Positions 19,030 through 31,955 are shown, counted from the first letter of the stretch. The stretch is DNA of 64,000 nucleotides from Ligula intestinalis (GCA_036362985.1 JAYGXS010000003.1:85054292-85118291), one strand, 5' to 3'. Notes: a model not told the origin generated them from the sequence alone. Translations and numbers: made by a program.

Positions 19030-22000
19030 ATGTGTAGTAATAATATGTTTATAATGTTATTTTACAGGTAATGCAACTCTTGGGTGCCTTCCAACACCTC
19101 GAAGACCGAAAAAAACCCCAAACAAACTCCCTATGTTGCAGTCAGTATTGTTTTTGTTTCATGTTTTGTCTTTTGGCAATACTGGACAAGATAGGGAGTT
19201 TGTTTCAATGAAAAAAACCTGCCTTCAATGGTATGATACAAACGGAATAAATGTTCACTTGTTAGCTGGGTTGAAACATCAGCAGGAGAAATGTTGCATA
19301 TCTTTTAAGGACATTAGTTCGAGATGGAGAGGGTTGGCACAAGAGCACAGTGTTGTTAGTCTGCTCTCAATAATTGTCGGCAAAAGTTGCGCGCTATTGG
19401 CTGAAGGGTTAGCAGACTGCGGGCTTCTTTTTGGCAGCATTTCTTCAGCATGAAGCCTGGCGCGGTTCAAAGTCCACATACGCCATCAGAGTGAAAAGAG
19501 ATTGCACCGAGTCAGCACCCAAAATTCGTGAAAATTGCCTTGAATGTAGAAAACTACTTCTAGCTCACTTAAACATAGGGTAGCTTTGCTGGGTTTTAAT
19601 ACTTTTGGGCAGCTTATTTCAGATTGATATGGCGTTTACAGAAAAGAATTGCTGGAACTTAACTGTACGTGCTATAGTTAGAAATAAAAAACGTCTCGAT
19701 GACTGGCGCGTTGAGAGTGCTCAAGCTGTCTTATTGTACTGAGAGGATTAAATTTTTGACCATTCAACAGTTTAAACAGTAAAAATAGACGCTTCTGCAA
19801 TCTACAAAGCCACAGGGGATCCAGCTGTATAAGTTCGCACCTTTGTCGGCAGGCTAAGTTACGGTGTTCTGTAGTGAAAATTCTTCTAGTGAAGAATTGA
19901 TTCACCAATTCTATTTTCGTCCGTTCACTGGTGCACAGAAGACTGAATAGGGGCGAGCAGTATTCAAGACTAGGTCTCACGTACATATTATAAAGGCTAG
20001 TTCTAACCTTGATAGTTTTAAAATTTCTAAGGATAAATCCGGTGGTTCGGCGTGCTTTCGAGACTATCAGGGCACAGTGCTCTGAAAAATTGAGACAATT
20101 AGAGTAGGATATGCCCAAATCCTTGATAACTCCCGGGACATTTAGTTCGTGGCCGTCAATGCTTAATTCCGGTTGATGATCATCGCCAACAACCATAAGG
20201 TTTATAAGATCACACCGATGTTGGTAAGCCGAGTTAAGGTGTTCTGAGTAAAAATTCTTTCAGTGAAGAATTGCTGGACCGATTATTTTTTATCCGTTCA
20301 CTAGTGCGCAGAAGACTAAATAGGGGCGTGCAGTATTGAAAAATATGCCTCACGTATACATGAAATTTCTAAGAATAAATCGACTGGTTCGTAATGTTTT
20401 GCAGAATATTAGGGCACAGTGCTCTGACAGCTTGAGAGCATTCGAAAAGGATATGATTAGATCCTTAATAATGCTTCCGACATTAATTTCGTGACTGTCT
20501 AAGTCACTTTTAGTCACTTATTTAAGGTATAATGTCTCATGATTCGTTCAGGCTACGGGTAGTCGCTAACAACCATTACGGACCATTTGTACGATTACGG
20601 GGTGAGGCACCATGTGCAACACCACTGGGCGAAGGCCTGAAGATCCTTTTTTATCAGCTCGTGCACGATGTTGCGATCTGCCGTTTTATATCGATAAGCG
20701 ACCTTAAATCATCAGCGTACATGAAGGGTCTGCCATACTGAAAACAATTTGAAACGTCGTTGACAAACAGGCAAAATAGGAGCAGACCCAGTTCACTACC
20801 CTGTATATCTCTACTCCTCACATGCGTGGGGTTGGAGATAACATTGGTAATTTTTACTCGTTGTGTGCGCACATCCAAATATGAAGATATTAAGTTAACA
20901 GGCTTACTATTCATGCTGATAGAGGCCAGTTTTAGAAGGAGGAGTTTATGATCGACCCGGTCAAAGGCCTTAGTAAAATATACGAAGACGTTATAAATGG
21001 CAAATCTGCTGTTTCTAGATTGCAGCACATAATCAAAGAAAGAGAGCTAGCAGGTGTCACAAGATCGTTTCTCGAGAAAGCCACGTTGAGCTGTATTGAG
21101 CTGATTGCTCTCTGTCAAGTGACGCATCATCTTTTTTTGATCAAGGTCTCCAAGCTCTTCGAGGCTGCGGGAAATGTATTTATTGGCCTAAAGTTGTCGA
21201 AGGACGTCGATCTGCCATGATTGCGAATAGGCATTATGTGCGATTCCTTCAACAACGAAGGAATGGTTTCGCTCTCAAGAACACGATTTAATACCTTACA
21301 AAGAATACATGGAATGATATCATTCGCGTCAGCTTTTAGAAGGATAACTGGGACGCCATCTGGTCCTGAGCTATAAGATTGACGATAACGACGAATGGCT
21401 ACAGTCACGTCCAAGAGGGTGAAACTTATGGTTTCGAGTACGGCACCCGTTCAAGCCTGGATAGCTGGAGGTCCAGCGAACGAGCTTCCACTAAATGTTT
21501 TGAATAGGAATGCATTGAAGCTATCGGCGTTCAACTTAGCGTCAGCTATGGGGTTTCCTAAGGCGTCTTGAAGTATGGGTGTTGCGTTTTCCTCTGCGCT
21601 TTTACTTTACGCGAAAAGAGTTTCGCAACATTAACGGAAGGATTTTCAGCGAAATGGGCCTCATCGGTTATCTGCTTTTCTTCGGAGCCTCTTAGCCTGC
21701 TCAAAGATCAGCGTGATCAAGGGCAGAATGGAAGTGTCGTTCTGCCGATGTAAAGGACGAGAAAGTGTACGCAGCTTACGGCTAAATGACAGATGAAGAT
21801 AGACTTCATCCTTGACATGTATTACTTTCTTACGGGGGACAAAGTGGAGGATGAGTGGATCCAACACTTTGTACAGTGCATGGGTACAAACATTTACCTC
21901 CAAACATTGGAAAAATTCAGACCAGTCAAGAGCTTTTAGATGTGCCAGTAGATCCGCCCTGTTTGCTGATCGGAAGTCATGATAAAAACTATACTTTTGG

Positions 22001-22250
22001 GAAAATTTTTCATCCGCCTCCAGTTCTAGTTCACTAACAACTGTAAGATGGTTTGAACTCGAAAGTGCAGCCAAGGATAACGCTGAAAGTGGTTCGTATC
22101 CCCTTTAAAAAAATAAGGTCAAGTATGTTTGCTCCTCGAGTGGGAAAATCCGCTACTTGATCCCACATGCCGATATCTACTGCCTCAAGTAAGTTCTCGC
22201 AATTTGAACGACCGAATGGTGGAAACCATTGCACGTTAGGAGGTTTAAAT
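19030..22250 (-). mobile_element. Gamma LINE, minus-strand copy (5'-truncated, decayed)
   Basis: Reads from the endonuclease C-terminus (22234) through the linker (22074-21661) and reverse transcriptase (21414-20654) to the C-terminal domain (20196-19678), then a 3' UTR with the conserved stem (19120-19205) and tail. Motifs: SSGPDGVPVILLKADAND, FDNFRPINT, VYFTKAFDRVDH and FMYADDLRS, so the catalytic Asp residues survive. Several stops and frameshifts lie between the frames. A diverged tandem duplication occurs at about 19850-20520. Upstream, 40.4 and 22.25 kb both start near CTTAAGTATT, suggesting a similar truncation point. Confidence 0.88.
20654..21414 (-). pseudogene. Reverse transcriptase of gamma LINE (minus copy)
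   Basis: Frames 21414-21127 and 21028-20654 cover RT blocks 0-5. Palm motif A is FVYFTKAFDRVDH; motif C is MYADD. Motif B reads SRDIQGSELGLLLF, where the plus copy has SGVIQGSVLGPLLF, so it is degraded. A frameshift separates the two frames near 21030-21125. Confidence 0.85.
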
Positions 22251-22564
22251 ACTTAAGATACTGCCATTTAAGTCAGAAGCCCATCCCAAGAACCCGTAGT
22301 AGTGAGGCGGAGAGAAGATCGTTTGGCCAGATAGTGCAAGTTTAATGAGACAAGCAGGTTACAGCAAGTCAGAGTAAAATATTGAGTTCCTGACAGATAC
22401 AATGAAATGTATTTGGTTATAAAATTGCCTTAGGAATAACGTGACAGTCACTTTTATCCTAAATATTATGACAATATTAGGAGCTCGTTATTCTTCTTAA
22501 TCTCTATATATTAGTTTCTTATCATAGACATGCTTTATAATAATATTGATAATAACAATAATTT
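22251..22564. other. No recognisable feature
   Basis: About 300 bases between the gamma LINE and a beta LINE tail, ending in an AT-rich simple-repeat stretch that probably represents the beta target or tail microsatellite. Confidence 0.4.
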
Positions 22565-23335
22565 GTATATTTTAGGCCCAATGGGCCTCATCAATAAACC
22601 AAAAATTTGAAAACATGAAGTTCTAGAAATAATCGGTTGAACAAACAGTGTCCGTAGTCTGTAGCTATAACACGAGTATAACTGTCAAGAAGCGACTTTG
22701 TTAAATTCGAAAAAAATGAATATAGCAGTGTCAAGCGGAAAATGAAATTCAAAGGAACACACAAATGAGCCACATCGTTATCTACATTCTGAGTTTGTTT
22801 TATGATACCCACTGCCTCTGTAAGTAGGGGGGAGGGCTTGGAAGCAAACTCAGTCGAAGCTGAGCTTGGGACAGAACAAAAGTTGTTCACGAAATATTAC
22901 TGGTACAGACGGGTTCCCGGCACAACGCTCCGGTTCCCAAACCGGTGCGGCATAATAGAACATAGGGAACCCACCAGTTTATGACCGCGATGGGGACCAT
23001 CGTATGAGATCCAAAAGTCCGTCAAATCTACAAGACCATCGTTGGGGATGTCTGAAATGCAAGCAAATATAAGGCCCTGATGATGGTTGATGAACAGCGA
23101 AACGAGAGCCGTCAAGACTGTGTCCTGATTCCAAGGGAAACGAGTCACAGAAAGGTAGTTTTAAGAAGGGGTCCTTAATTCCCCATGGTCCTTTCTCGGG
23201 ATCGTGGAGAAAAATGCCCAGAAACGACGGGGAAAAAAGAAAGTAAATAGATTCAGTGTTAAGATATATGTGCAGTCTTCGTTTGAAAACACATACGCTA
23301 TTCAACGCCCGAATATCAATTGGAAAATTTTTCCA
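22565..23335 (-). mobile_element. Beta LINE 3' fragment (minus)
   Basis: Minus-strand match to 46.98-47.75 kb. It begins at the 3' terminal block GGCCCAATGGGCC (22577-22590 region) with TCATCAATAAACC, continues through the UTR and reaches the last coding residues (VFKRRLHIYLNTESI). It is 5'-truncated. Confidence 0.85.
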
Positions 23336-23339
23336 TACC

Positions 23340-23448
23340 TAAATTTGTGTGTTTGGGAAGGGGACGGATAACAAGGACTTCATATCTTCCGAAGTTAAGT
23401 GTTTGCGTTATTTGACTTTAAAACTGTTAAATTAGACAACAGCCTAAT
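23340..23448 (-). mobile_element. Alpha LINE coding fragment (minus, about 110 bp)
   Basis: Antisense match to 29047-29155 (the last coding residues of alpha, GFKVKLRKHLTSEDIKSL). It is wedged between a minus beta fragment and a plus alpha fragment. Confidence 0.7.
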
Positions 23449-24242
23449 TTGGAGTGGAAAATTATTCCAGCAGACCGACCTTACACCACTTGTAACTCTT
23501 CCATGATAATTTTACCACCCCGAAGCTCCAAATCTAACCATTCTCACTTTTTCACCTCCAAATATGCTTTTATTTGGAACATCCTTCCTCTCGATATTGG
23601 ACTGTCTTCTACACTGTCGATTTTTAAAGGCAAATTATATAAGCATGTAAATTTAGAGGCAATAAAGTCGTTACTGTCTGCTTCCTTTCCAAACACGCAA
23701 GTTGTAGATTTTGAAAAGGGCCCTCCTTGCATTTTAATCTCTTCCCAGGATACTAAAATGGTTTCTAAATAAGTAAGCATTTCCCTCTGCAGAGTCAAGC
23801 ATCACTTCCAAGGGCTGCGAATTCTTCTCCATTTTTGCAACTTTCGCTGTGGTCTTCGAGATTGGCTCTGGAATCTGGTGGGTCGCAACTCGATGATGTT
23901 GCCTTGACTTCTACTGCCTTCTTCTGTTGTCCCGGATAACCCCTTCTTAACTCAACGATAAATTATTTTTTCCCATGACCATAAACGTCCCGAACCGTCA
24001 ACATCAGGTCCCAAACTAACCACATCAAACCCTGTTACCTATTAAGGCAGTTTTTTCTCCTAAAGTTTTTTTGAACTTGGTAGCCCGCTGAACTCATCCA
24101 CTGATTTAGGAGTTTTTTTTACTGCCGATGACAATATTTTATAAGAGTTCACTGCTTTTCATCATTATTTTTATTTTCACGATAGCACTTAGTTTGTAAC
24201 GACAGGGCCCCTTGGGCCTTAAACATACAAATTACTATTATA
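23449..24242 (+). mobile_element. Alpha LINE 3' fragment (plus)
   Basis: Close match to 39583-40340: ADRPYTTCNSSMIILPPRSS, FIWNILPLDI and then a 3' UTR ending with the GGGCCCCTTGGGCC terminal block and TTAAACATACAAATTA. It is 5'-truncated, with one stop after VSK. Confidence 0.88.
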
Positions 24243-26395
24243 TATTTGGTGGCAACGAAGCAAGAATGGTTCAATGTGAAGCTAAATGGAAGTGCAATAA
24301 TCCTGGAGGACTAACAAGTGGCATAAGGTCTATCTGCGGGAATGAGAGCTTAAAGTCTTCTGACCCTAAGAAATGATATGTTCGCTAACTGACATCTCTC
24401 CGTATAAGAAATAGTGGATCAAGGAAGAGCGAATATTTTGCGAGCAAACAGCCTCTGTACATTTTCAACCTGACCGTTGTCAGAAGCATTCATTAGACCA
24501 AAGAGGGGAACATACATTCGATAAAATTTTAACTTTATTTCCAGCAGGAAGAAATTGAGTGACATAAAGCCACCTTTCTGTGCAGCCTTCGCAGATATTC
24601 GATCCGCATGAGGTGACAATGCTAGTCTATTTGTGTGGCTTAGACCTGAATCTTATATGGTGGATCGTTCTAAATGTGGAGTATTTTGAAATACTAGTGA
24701 ACCAGGAAGCTCGGGGGGAACAGAACACATGAAACTGCACTTGGATGGAGAGAATTCCATCTGCCAGGTAGCAACCCAACGTGAGAGTGTTAGCAAGCCC
24801 CCGCTTATTTTATCAAGGCATATATTGGCTGCGTCCTTAGAAAATGAATCTTTGCAGTTGAGGTCATCTGCATAAATTAGATTGTGTGAATTTTTCAGAG
24901 CAGTCGAAATTTCAATTATATATCGAATGGAGCGTAAAGGACCTAATACAGTGCCTTAAAAAACGCATCTCGTGATCAACTGAGCAGTGGAGTAACTTAA
25001 ACCTACTAAGACCTTCTGTCTGCGGTTAGACTAGTAAGAGCCGATGAAGTCGAGGAGAGGGGGGCGGATGCCAATGGCTTCCAATTTTACCAGAAGCCGT
25101 CTGTGCGGTACCTTGTCGAAGGCTTTGCTCAGGTCAAAGTAGATAACAAATACAGATTGCCGCTCGATACGGAGGGAAGTGATGTGGTTAAGAAAAGCTA
25201 AGTGACACGTCTCTCAAGATCGCCCGGGTAGAAAACCATGATGCAAGTCACTTAAAAGCTTGTTTTTTTATGCAGAAATCGAGAATTTGATTAAAAATTA
25301 TCTTTTTCAGAAGGTTGGCTAGTTCCGTCGTTTTATGAAGACCGCGGTAGTTTTTTATGTCCGAACGAGATCCTGACTTAAATACTGGAAGAATGATGCA
25401 TGCCTTTCAAGTGTCAGGAAAGAAATTAATGAAGAGATAGACTGAAAATATTTGGCTTAGTAATTTGGGAAAGGTTAACACTCTTTTATAACTGAATTGG
25501 GGATACCATCAGTTTCCGAAGAGTGCGAGTTTTTTAACGAATTATCTGCTTACGAATTTAATCTATGGCAAAAAAATGTTTCCGAGAGTATTATCTGAGT
25601 ATGGCTGAAACGACAAGACCGGTTCGGATTCTGTCGTAAAATGCTTTGCAAATTAAGCATTTAACAATTCAGCCTTGACAGACTCATCGAGTACAAATGT
25701 TTTATTTTCATTAAGCAATGGGGTATTTCAATTCCTCGTTTTGTGAAGGACATACGATGAAACAAATGTTAAACCGATTTCGCAGAGTTTGACTCGCTCA
25801 GGGCACAAGATCCCCTTTGCTGGTCACGCGCAGGATGATACTTTGACGCTCATTTGAAGATCTCTGCGATCCTTAGATGCACAGACAGCGAACTAGTAGA
25901 TCTATCTTTCAGCTGCCTCCTCAATTTCTTTAGTCTGGGCAAAAGAAAATGAGGGACGGTCGATTCTGGTGTGTAGGGTTTCGCAATTTTAGTGGGCACA
26001 AATTCCAGCATTTTAGTAGAAACGACCGACATGAGTTCAGAAAGATATGCAGCGTCGTTAATGGAGGAGAGGCTCTGCCAATCTAATGAATCAAGAAAAT
26101 TGTTGATTGAGCTAATATCTGCGAGGTCGTACGCATGATAGGTACGACTAGCACTAGCCTTTTCCGTAGAAGGAAGCGGAAGGCAACAGTGAATTAATGT
26201 GTGATCACTTTGGAAGATGTCCTGCTTAAAATCAACGAAGAGAGGGGCAATACCATTTGTGAAAATCAGATCAAGGATATGATGCTGTCTTGTTGGGGAA
26301 CTAACCAGTTGAGACCAGTTAGAAAAATTAATGGTATCCAGGAAAGGCTGAAATCTAGGTGGGCAATAGTTTGAAAGCCAGTCGATTTCAATTGC
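24243..26395 (-). mobile_element. Alpha LINE, minus copy, heavily decayed
   Basis: Minus-strand alpha sequence from the endonuclease domain (26395 downward) through linker and RT to the C-terminal domain (24243). Supporting frames: 26032-25850 (VVSTKMLEFVPTKIAKPY.. and LKKLRRQLKDRSTSSLSVHL) and 24619-24419 (FLLEIKLKFYRMYV). Many frameshifts and stops lie between them. It matches 53675-54500 closely over 25.6-26.39 kb. Confidence 0.82.
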
Positions 26396-26739
26396 AAGAA
26401 AAAGGAACTAAGAAACTCTAACCAACCCGCGGGGTTTTACAGTGTAACCTCAATGTGCATTGTTTTCCACGAAATTTGTTTGCATTCCAGATTTATTCTG
26501 CGAGGAGGGTTGAAAGGAGATGATGGCTGCCTGCTTTCTGAGGCCGGCTAATGGGGGTGACGTATGCTGAATATTCGGAGGTTGTCCAATCCCTGCTACG
26601 AAAAATGATGAAGGTCTTGAAATCTCCGACTGTAAAAACAAAGCCAATCATTTTTGAGTTTTTTGGTTAGTTTTCACATCAGAAACTCCCATCGTCACCA
26701 CTACTGATTAGTTCGCGCGAGCACTTAATATTCAGGACC
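26396..26739. other. No recognisable feature
   Basis: Unassigned spacer. Alpha homology stops at about 26395, and plus-strand RT-like sequence begins near 26740. Confidence 0.35.
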
Positions 26740-27045
26740 TTTTGTTTTGGGAGGAGAAGATTTTTCAAGACCTAAAAATCATGGAGGAATGTAAATCTCC
26801 GGGACCAGATGAAGTTCCTGTGAACTTGCTCCGTGAACTAGCTAGCCAGCTGGATAAACGGCTTTCTAATACGTGCTGAAAATAAGTCGATACTGGAATC
26901 CTTCCTCCAAGTTGTAAAACAGGGCAGATTACACCTATTTAGGAGGTCTGTAGTCATGCAGCAACGACCAACCCCAGACACATGAGTCTGACCTCCATAT
27001 TCTGCAAATTTATGGTGGAGATCATCAAGAAGTAATTGATGATAT
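26740..27045 (+). pseudogene. Degenerate RT fragment of a delta-like LINE
   Basis: Plus-strand translation gives KSPGPDEVPVNLLRELASQL, then DTGILPPSCKTGQITPI and MSLTSIFCKFMVEIIKK, interrupted by at least three stops. This corresponds to the delta RT N-terminal blocks (SSGPDEIPAKVLKELA and VPPDCKTAWISPI). Confidence 0.7.
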
Positions 27046-27069
27046 ATTGCGAAACACACAATATTTTTT

Positions 27070-27079
27070 NNNNNNNNNN
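27070..27079. other. Assembly gap (10 N)
   Basis: Ten N bases directly before an alpha LINE tail. The true gap length is unknown. Confidence 0.99.
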
Positions 27080-27250
27080 TATGTTGGTGAAAATGAATAA
27101 ATCTACCAACAATACTTAACGTCCCCGCTGCCTATGTGGTTGTTCCACGGAGAGCAGCATACATCAACTTTGCATTTATTTTTCCACAGCACTAAATTTG
27201 CAATGACGAGGCCCTCCGGACCTAAAATATAAAATGTATTTTTTTTTCTA
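27080..27250 (+). mobile_element. Alpha LINE 3' tail (solo)
   Basis: Matches the alpha 3' terminus at 31390-31555: TATGTTGGTGAAAATGAAT, CACAGCACTAAATTTGCA and the terminal GAGGCCCTCCGGACCT block. The body is lost in the adjacent gap. Confidence 0.82.
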
Positions 27251-27254
27251 TTGC

Positions 27255-29796
27255 CGAGACTATAGAAATTGAGGAAGCAACTAAAAGATCGATCTTCTAG
27301 TATGTTGTCTGTGCATCTAAGGATCGCAGAAATCTTCGAATTAGGGTCAAAGTTTCGCCTTGCGCGTACCAGCACAGGAAATCTTGCGCCCTGAGTGAGT
27401 TAAACTCTGCAAAATCGGTTAAACAACTGCTTCGTCGTAGGTCCTCCGCAAAACGCGGAATTGAAATACCCCCATTGCTCAATTAAAATAAAACATTTGT
27501 ACTCGATGAGTCTGACAAGGCTGAACTCTTAAATTTTTCCTTTGCGAAGCATTTAACTACAGAATTCCAAACGGTCCCGTCGTTTCAACCATACTCAGAC
27601 ACTACCCTCGGGAACATTGATTTTGCCATATAAGTTATTCGTAAGCATAAAATTTGTCTAACAAACTCACACTCTTCGGGAACTGATGGTATCCTCAATT
27701 CAGTTATCAAAAGAGTGTCAACATTTCCCAAATTACTAAGCCATATATTTTCAGTCTATCTCTCAAATGGTTACTTTCCTGGCACTTGGAAGACATTCAT
27801 CATTCTTCCAGTCTTTAAGTCAGGATCTCGTTCGGACATCAATAACGACCGCGGTGTTCATAAACCCCGGAATTAGCCAACCTTCTGAAAAAGGTAATTG
27901 TTAATCAAATTCTCAATTTTTGCCGTAAAATAAGCTTTTAAGCGACTCGCAGCCTGGTTTAAATCTCGGTAGATCATGCGAGACATGTCACTTAGGTTTT
28001 CTTAACCACGTCACTTTCCTCCGTTACGAGCGGCAATCCGTAACCTGCGCAAAGCCGTCGACCAGGTAGCACACAGACGGCTTTTGGTAAAATCTGAATC
28101 CATTTGAATCCGCCCTCCCTCTCGTCGACTTCATCGGTTCCTATTTGTCTAACCGCAGCCAGAAGGTCCTAAAAGATAGTAGTTACTCCACTTCTCAGCT
28201 GATCACGAGTGGCGTTTTTCAAGGCACTGTCTTGGGTCCTTTACTCTTCATTCTATACATAAACGAAATTTCGACTGTTCTCAAAAATTCACACAATCTC
28301 ATTTATGCAGACGACCTCAAATGCATATACTCATTTTCTAAGGACACGGCAAGTATATGCGTTGATAGAATAAATGCTTACCAACTTACACTCTCACGTT
28401 GGAGTGCTACCTGGCAGATGGAATTCTCTCCATCCAAGTGTAGTTTCATGTGTTTCGGCCCGCCAATCTTCCACGTCCCCTAGTCTTTCAAAATGCTCCA
28501 CATTTCGAACGATCCACTATAAAAGACTTAGGTCTAAGCTTCACAAATAAACAAGCATCGTCGCCTCAAGCAGATAGGATATCTGCGAAGGCTGCACAAA
28601 TATTTCGTTTTATAGCACACAATTTCTTCCTTCTGAAAATAAAGTTAAATTTTTTATCGAATGTATGTTCTACCCATCCTTGAATATTGCTTTCCCCTCT
28701 TTGGACTTATAAATGCTTCTGACCGCGGTAAGATTGAAAATGTACAAAAGGTATTTGCTTGCAAAATATTCGTTCTTCCTCGATCCAAGATTTCTTGTAC
28801 GGAGAGATGTCAGTTAGCGAACATGACACTTCTTTGGGTCAGAAAACTCGAAGCGGGCCTCTGTTTCATCTTTCGCATTAACTCTACCCCTTACCTTCCA
28901 CGAATCAACGCTCGCATTCCCGCAGATAGACATTATGCCAATAGTAATTCCTCCAGGATTATTGCAGCCCCCTTAAGCTCCACTTCGAACCATTCTTACT
29001 TCTTTGCCTCCAAATATGCCTTCCTCTGGAATAATATTCCCCTCGCTATAAAGCTGTCGTCTATCTTTGCAGGTTTTAAAGTCAAATTACGTAAGCACTT
29101 AACTTCGGAAGATATAAAGTCCTTGCTATCCATCTCCAGCCCAAACACACAACTTTCGGACTTTGAACAGGGTCCCTATGGTATCTTAGTTGGTTATGTT
29201 TAGATCAAATTTGTTTCCATACATATCTATTTCTTCCTCCTTTGAGTGATACAGCAATGATATTTCGTCCACTTCTCTGTCCAGTCATCATTGCCGTTTC
29301 TCCATTCTCCGTCTTACAACCCTGATGATAGGCTTCATGGTCTTTAGTCATGCTCGTGGCGGTTCTGCTATTTTCGCCAGCTCGTTGCTAAACTCCGCAG
29401 TCTACAATGTCACATCTCCGGCGTTTCGTTGATGATCAGGTGACCTCTGCCGTTCACTCTCTTGTCGACCCTGTTGTCTGCGATGGCCTCCTCCGGTCTC
29501 ACCTCCCTGATGATTGATCATTAAGCCAGTCGGTGGTGTAACAATGGTAAACGACAGCCTCTGCTGTTATATAATTTCTCCAATCACAAGAAGCGTTTCC
29601 AACCATCATTCGTTCTCATCAACAGTCCTGTCTCATTTGCACTAAAATCAATCCTCTCAACCAATACACTTAATTTAAGTGAAGCAGTTTTTTTCTGCTC
29701 ATTCTGTTTTTTTTTAAGCAAGGGTTAACTGTACTCCACCCCAGCTTTAATTGTCGGAGTTTTTTTTTCACTGCTTCCTCCTTAGTTCACCATACG
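27255..29796 (+). mobile_element. Alpha LINE, plus copy (5'-truncated)
   Basis: Begins in the linker (LRKQLKDRSSSS), passes the RT N-terminus (KTFVLDESDKAELLN at about 27488), and has RT frames 28145-28483 and 28661-29203 and a 3' UTR to 29796. The RT signature is ITSGVFQGTVLGPLLFILYI and IYADDLKCIY, with the catalytic Asp pair intact. Stops and frameshifts occur before 28145 and at about 28480-28680. Its 3' UTR is interrupted at 29796 by a beta LINE and resumes at about 31376. Confidence 0.87.
28145..29203 (+). pseudogene. Reverse transcriptase C-terminal half of alpha LINE
   Basis: Three overlapping frames read RT motifs B, C and D and the C-terminal domain: SNRSQKVLKDSSY, GTVLGPLLFILYINEIS, YADDLKC, WSATWQMEFSPSKCSFMCFG, then LEYCFPLFGLINASDRGKIE and KLEAGLCFIFR. 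One or two frameshifts lie between 28450 and 28680. The end of the protein matches the other alpha copies. Confidence 0.87.
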
Positions 29797-31372
29797 CTTA
29801 ATAAAAATAAGTTGTGTATTTCAAGCCCAATGGGCCTCATCAATAAACCAGTCTATAGCTATAAGACGAGTTTACCTGTTGTGAAGCGAATTTGTTCGAT
29901 TCGAAAAAAAAATGAATATGGCAGTGTCATGCGGAAAGTGAAATTTAAGGGCATGCAGAGATGAGCCACATCGTTATCTATATTCTGACTGTGCTTTTTG
30001 ATACCCACTGCCTCTGTTAGTAGGGAAGAAGGGGGGACTTCAAAGAAAGCTCAGTCAAAGCTGAACGTGGGGCAGAAAAATGGGTGTTAACGAAGCATTA
30101 CTGGTATAGACGGGTTTCAAGCACTACACACCAGGTTCCTAAACCGGTGCGGCATAATAGAACAAAGGGAACATACCAGTTTACGGTCGTGATGGGCACC
30201 GCCGTATGAGATCCAAAAGTCTGTCATATCTACAAGACCATCGTTGGGGATGTCTGAGATGCGACCAAATATAAGGCCCTCATGATGGTTGATGACCAGT
30301 GAAACGATAGCCGTGAAGACTTCGTCCTGATTTCGGGGGACGCAAGTCACAGAAATGTAGTTTCAAGTAGGGATCCTTAATTTCCGATGCTCCTTTCTCG
30401 GGATCGTGGAGAAACCTGCACGGAAAAGATGAGGAAAACAAAAGGTTAATAGATTCAGTGTTAAGATAAATGTGCAATCTTCGCTTGAATGCACACAGAC
30501 TAGTCCACGCCCGAATATCAATTGGCAAATTATTCCAAAGATAGCTATACCTAGACGCAAAAAAATAGAGATCGTTTAGAAGTGGAAGAAGCAGGAGGAG
30601 GTATAATCAACGTTGAATTTCTTAGGTTGTAAGGGCGAGTAACGGGAGTAAGGGCGGAAATCTCGGAGAAATTTGAACTTTTATCAAGGCGAAATAGGAG
30701 ACAAAACACTACTTCCAGTCTCCTGATCCAGAGAAATATCAGCCTCGTTTTCTCACGTCTACCTGAGTAGGTAGTATCTGAAAATTCCGGATAAAGGACA
30801 CTTTTCATTGAAACTTTCAATTTTTGAACGGCTAGATTCGTTCGATAGACCGAAGAATGGAAAAAGTATTCGAGAATAGGAAGCACATGCATACGATAAT
30901 GTTTTAGCTTCATTTCGGGAAGGTAGAAATTATTAGAGATGCAGCCGCATAGCTGAGCAGCTTTTGCTGTTATTCTATCAGCGTGAGGTGAAAGATCAAA
31001 TTTATTGGTGTAACTTAAATCTTAGTCCTTAATGTTAGAACATTCAGTCATTGGGCAGCCTTGAAACACGATAGGCTGTGGCAGCCTTTCAGGCACAAAA
31101 CACATGAACTGGCACATAGAAGGCGAGAACTCTATCTGCCACGTGGAGTTTTATGCAGATAGAGCGTCCAAATCTGAATGAATGCGTTCTAAGCGTCGCT
31201 CAGTCGTGGAATTAGAGAAGGAGTATACACATTTCAAGTCGTCTGCGTATATATACGATTGAGAGTGTTTAACTATTTTCGAAATATCATTTATATAAAG
31301 AAGGAACAACAGGGTTCCAGAACGGTACCTTGAAGGACAGCGCTTAAAATAGAGGTAGGGGTAGATTATAAA
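29797..31372 (-). mobile_element. Beta LINE inserted in alpha LINE
   Basis: Antisense match to 46.13-47.75 kb. Its 3' end is at about 29815 (GCCCAATGGGCC) and its truncated 5' end at about 31365, inside RT motif B (ISAVLQGTVL). The frame 30913-30551 carries LRRLEV..FCLLFRLDKSSN and related C-terminal blocks. Alpha 3' UTR sequence lies on both sides. Confidence 0.85.
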
Positions 31373-31375
31373 GAG

Positions 31376-31556
31376 TGTTGACTACTATTTTAAAACGACG
31401 ATATGTTGGTGGAACTGAATTTATCTACCAATATTAATCAACGCTCTCCATGTGGTTGTATCACGGAGATCAGCATTTATAATTTTTGCATTAATTTTTC
31501 CACAGCACTAAGTTTGCATTGACGAGGCCCTCTGGGTCTCAAATGAAATTTTTTTT
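31376..31556 (+). mobile_element. Alpha LINE 3' UTR, distal part
   Basis: Continuation of the alpha copy that broke at 29796: ACTACTATTTTAAAACGACG, then the terminal GAGGCCCTCTGGGTCT block followed by T-rich sequence. Confidence 0.85.
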
Positions 31557-31955
31557 ATTTATAAGCTGGCGATGACTTCTCAAAAAATCCAGGCAAATTA
31601 AGGGGTCTACTCTCCATAATTTTCGTTCTATGTTTCTGGACAAGGATGCTAAACTTTTGAAAGCTGGGATGTAGGTCTATCCAGGAGGAAACGTTTCCGC
31701 CCCTCTCTGCAAAATTTATGTGATATCTGCCTCTAAGCGGAAGACGTTGGCAGTACACAAAAACCAAAAGCTAACCAAGCACAGTTGTTTGACCAAAGCG
31801 CTATTAACTTGGTCCCACTTCATATTTTTAGATTAAGTATGTTTATTTTGTCAAAACATTTTCATAAATAAATGGATACTCGCTGTGATGTAGAAGCCGA
31901 TGGGCACATTACGCTCAACTTCATCTTCTAAAGTACCTCGAAAATAAATTTAATA
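31557..31955. other. No recognisable feature
   Basis: About 400 bases of AT-rich sequence. The minus frame 31767-31555 has no recognisable domain. Confidence 0.4.
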
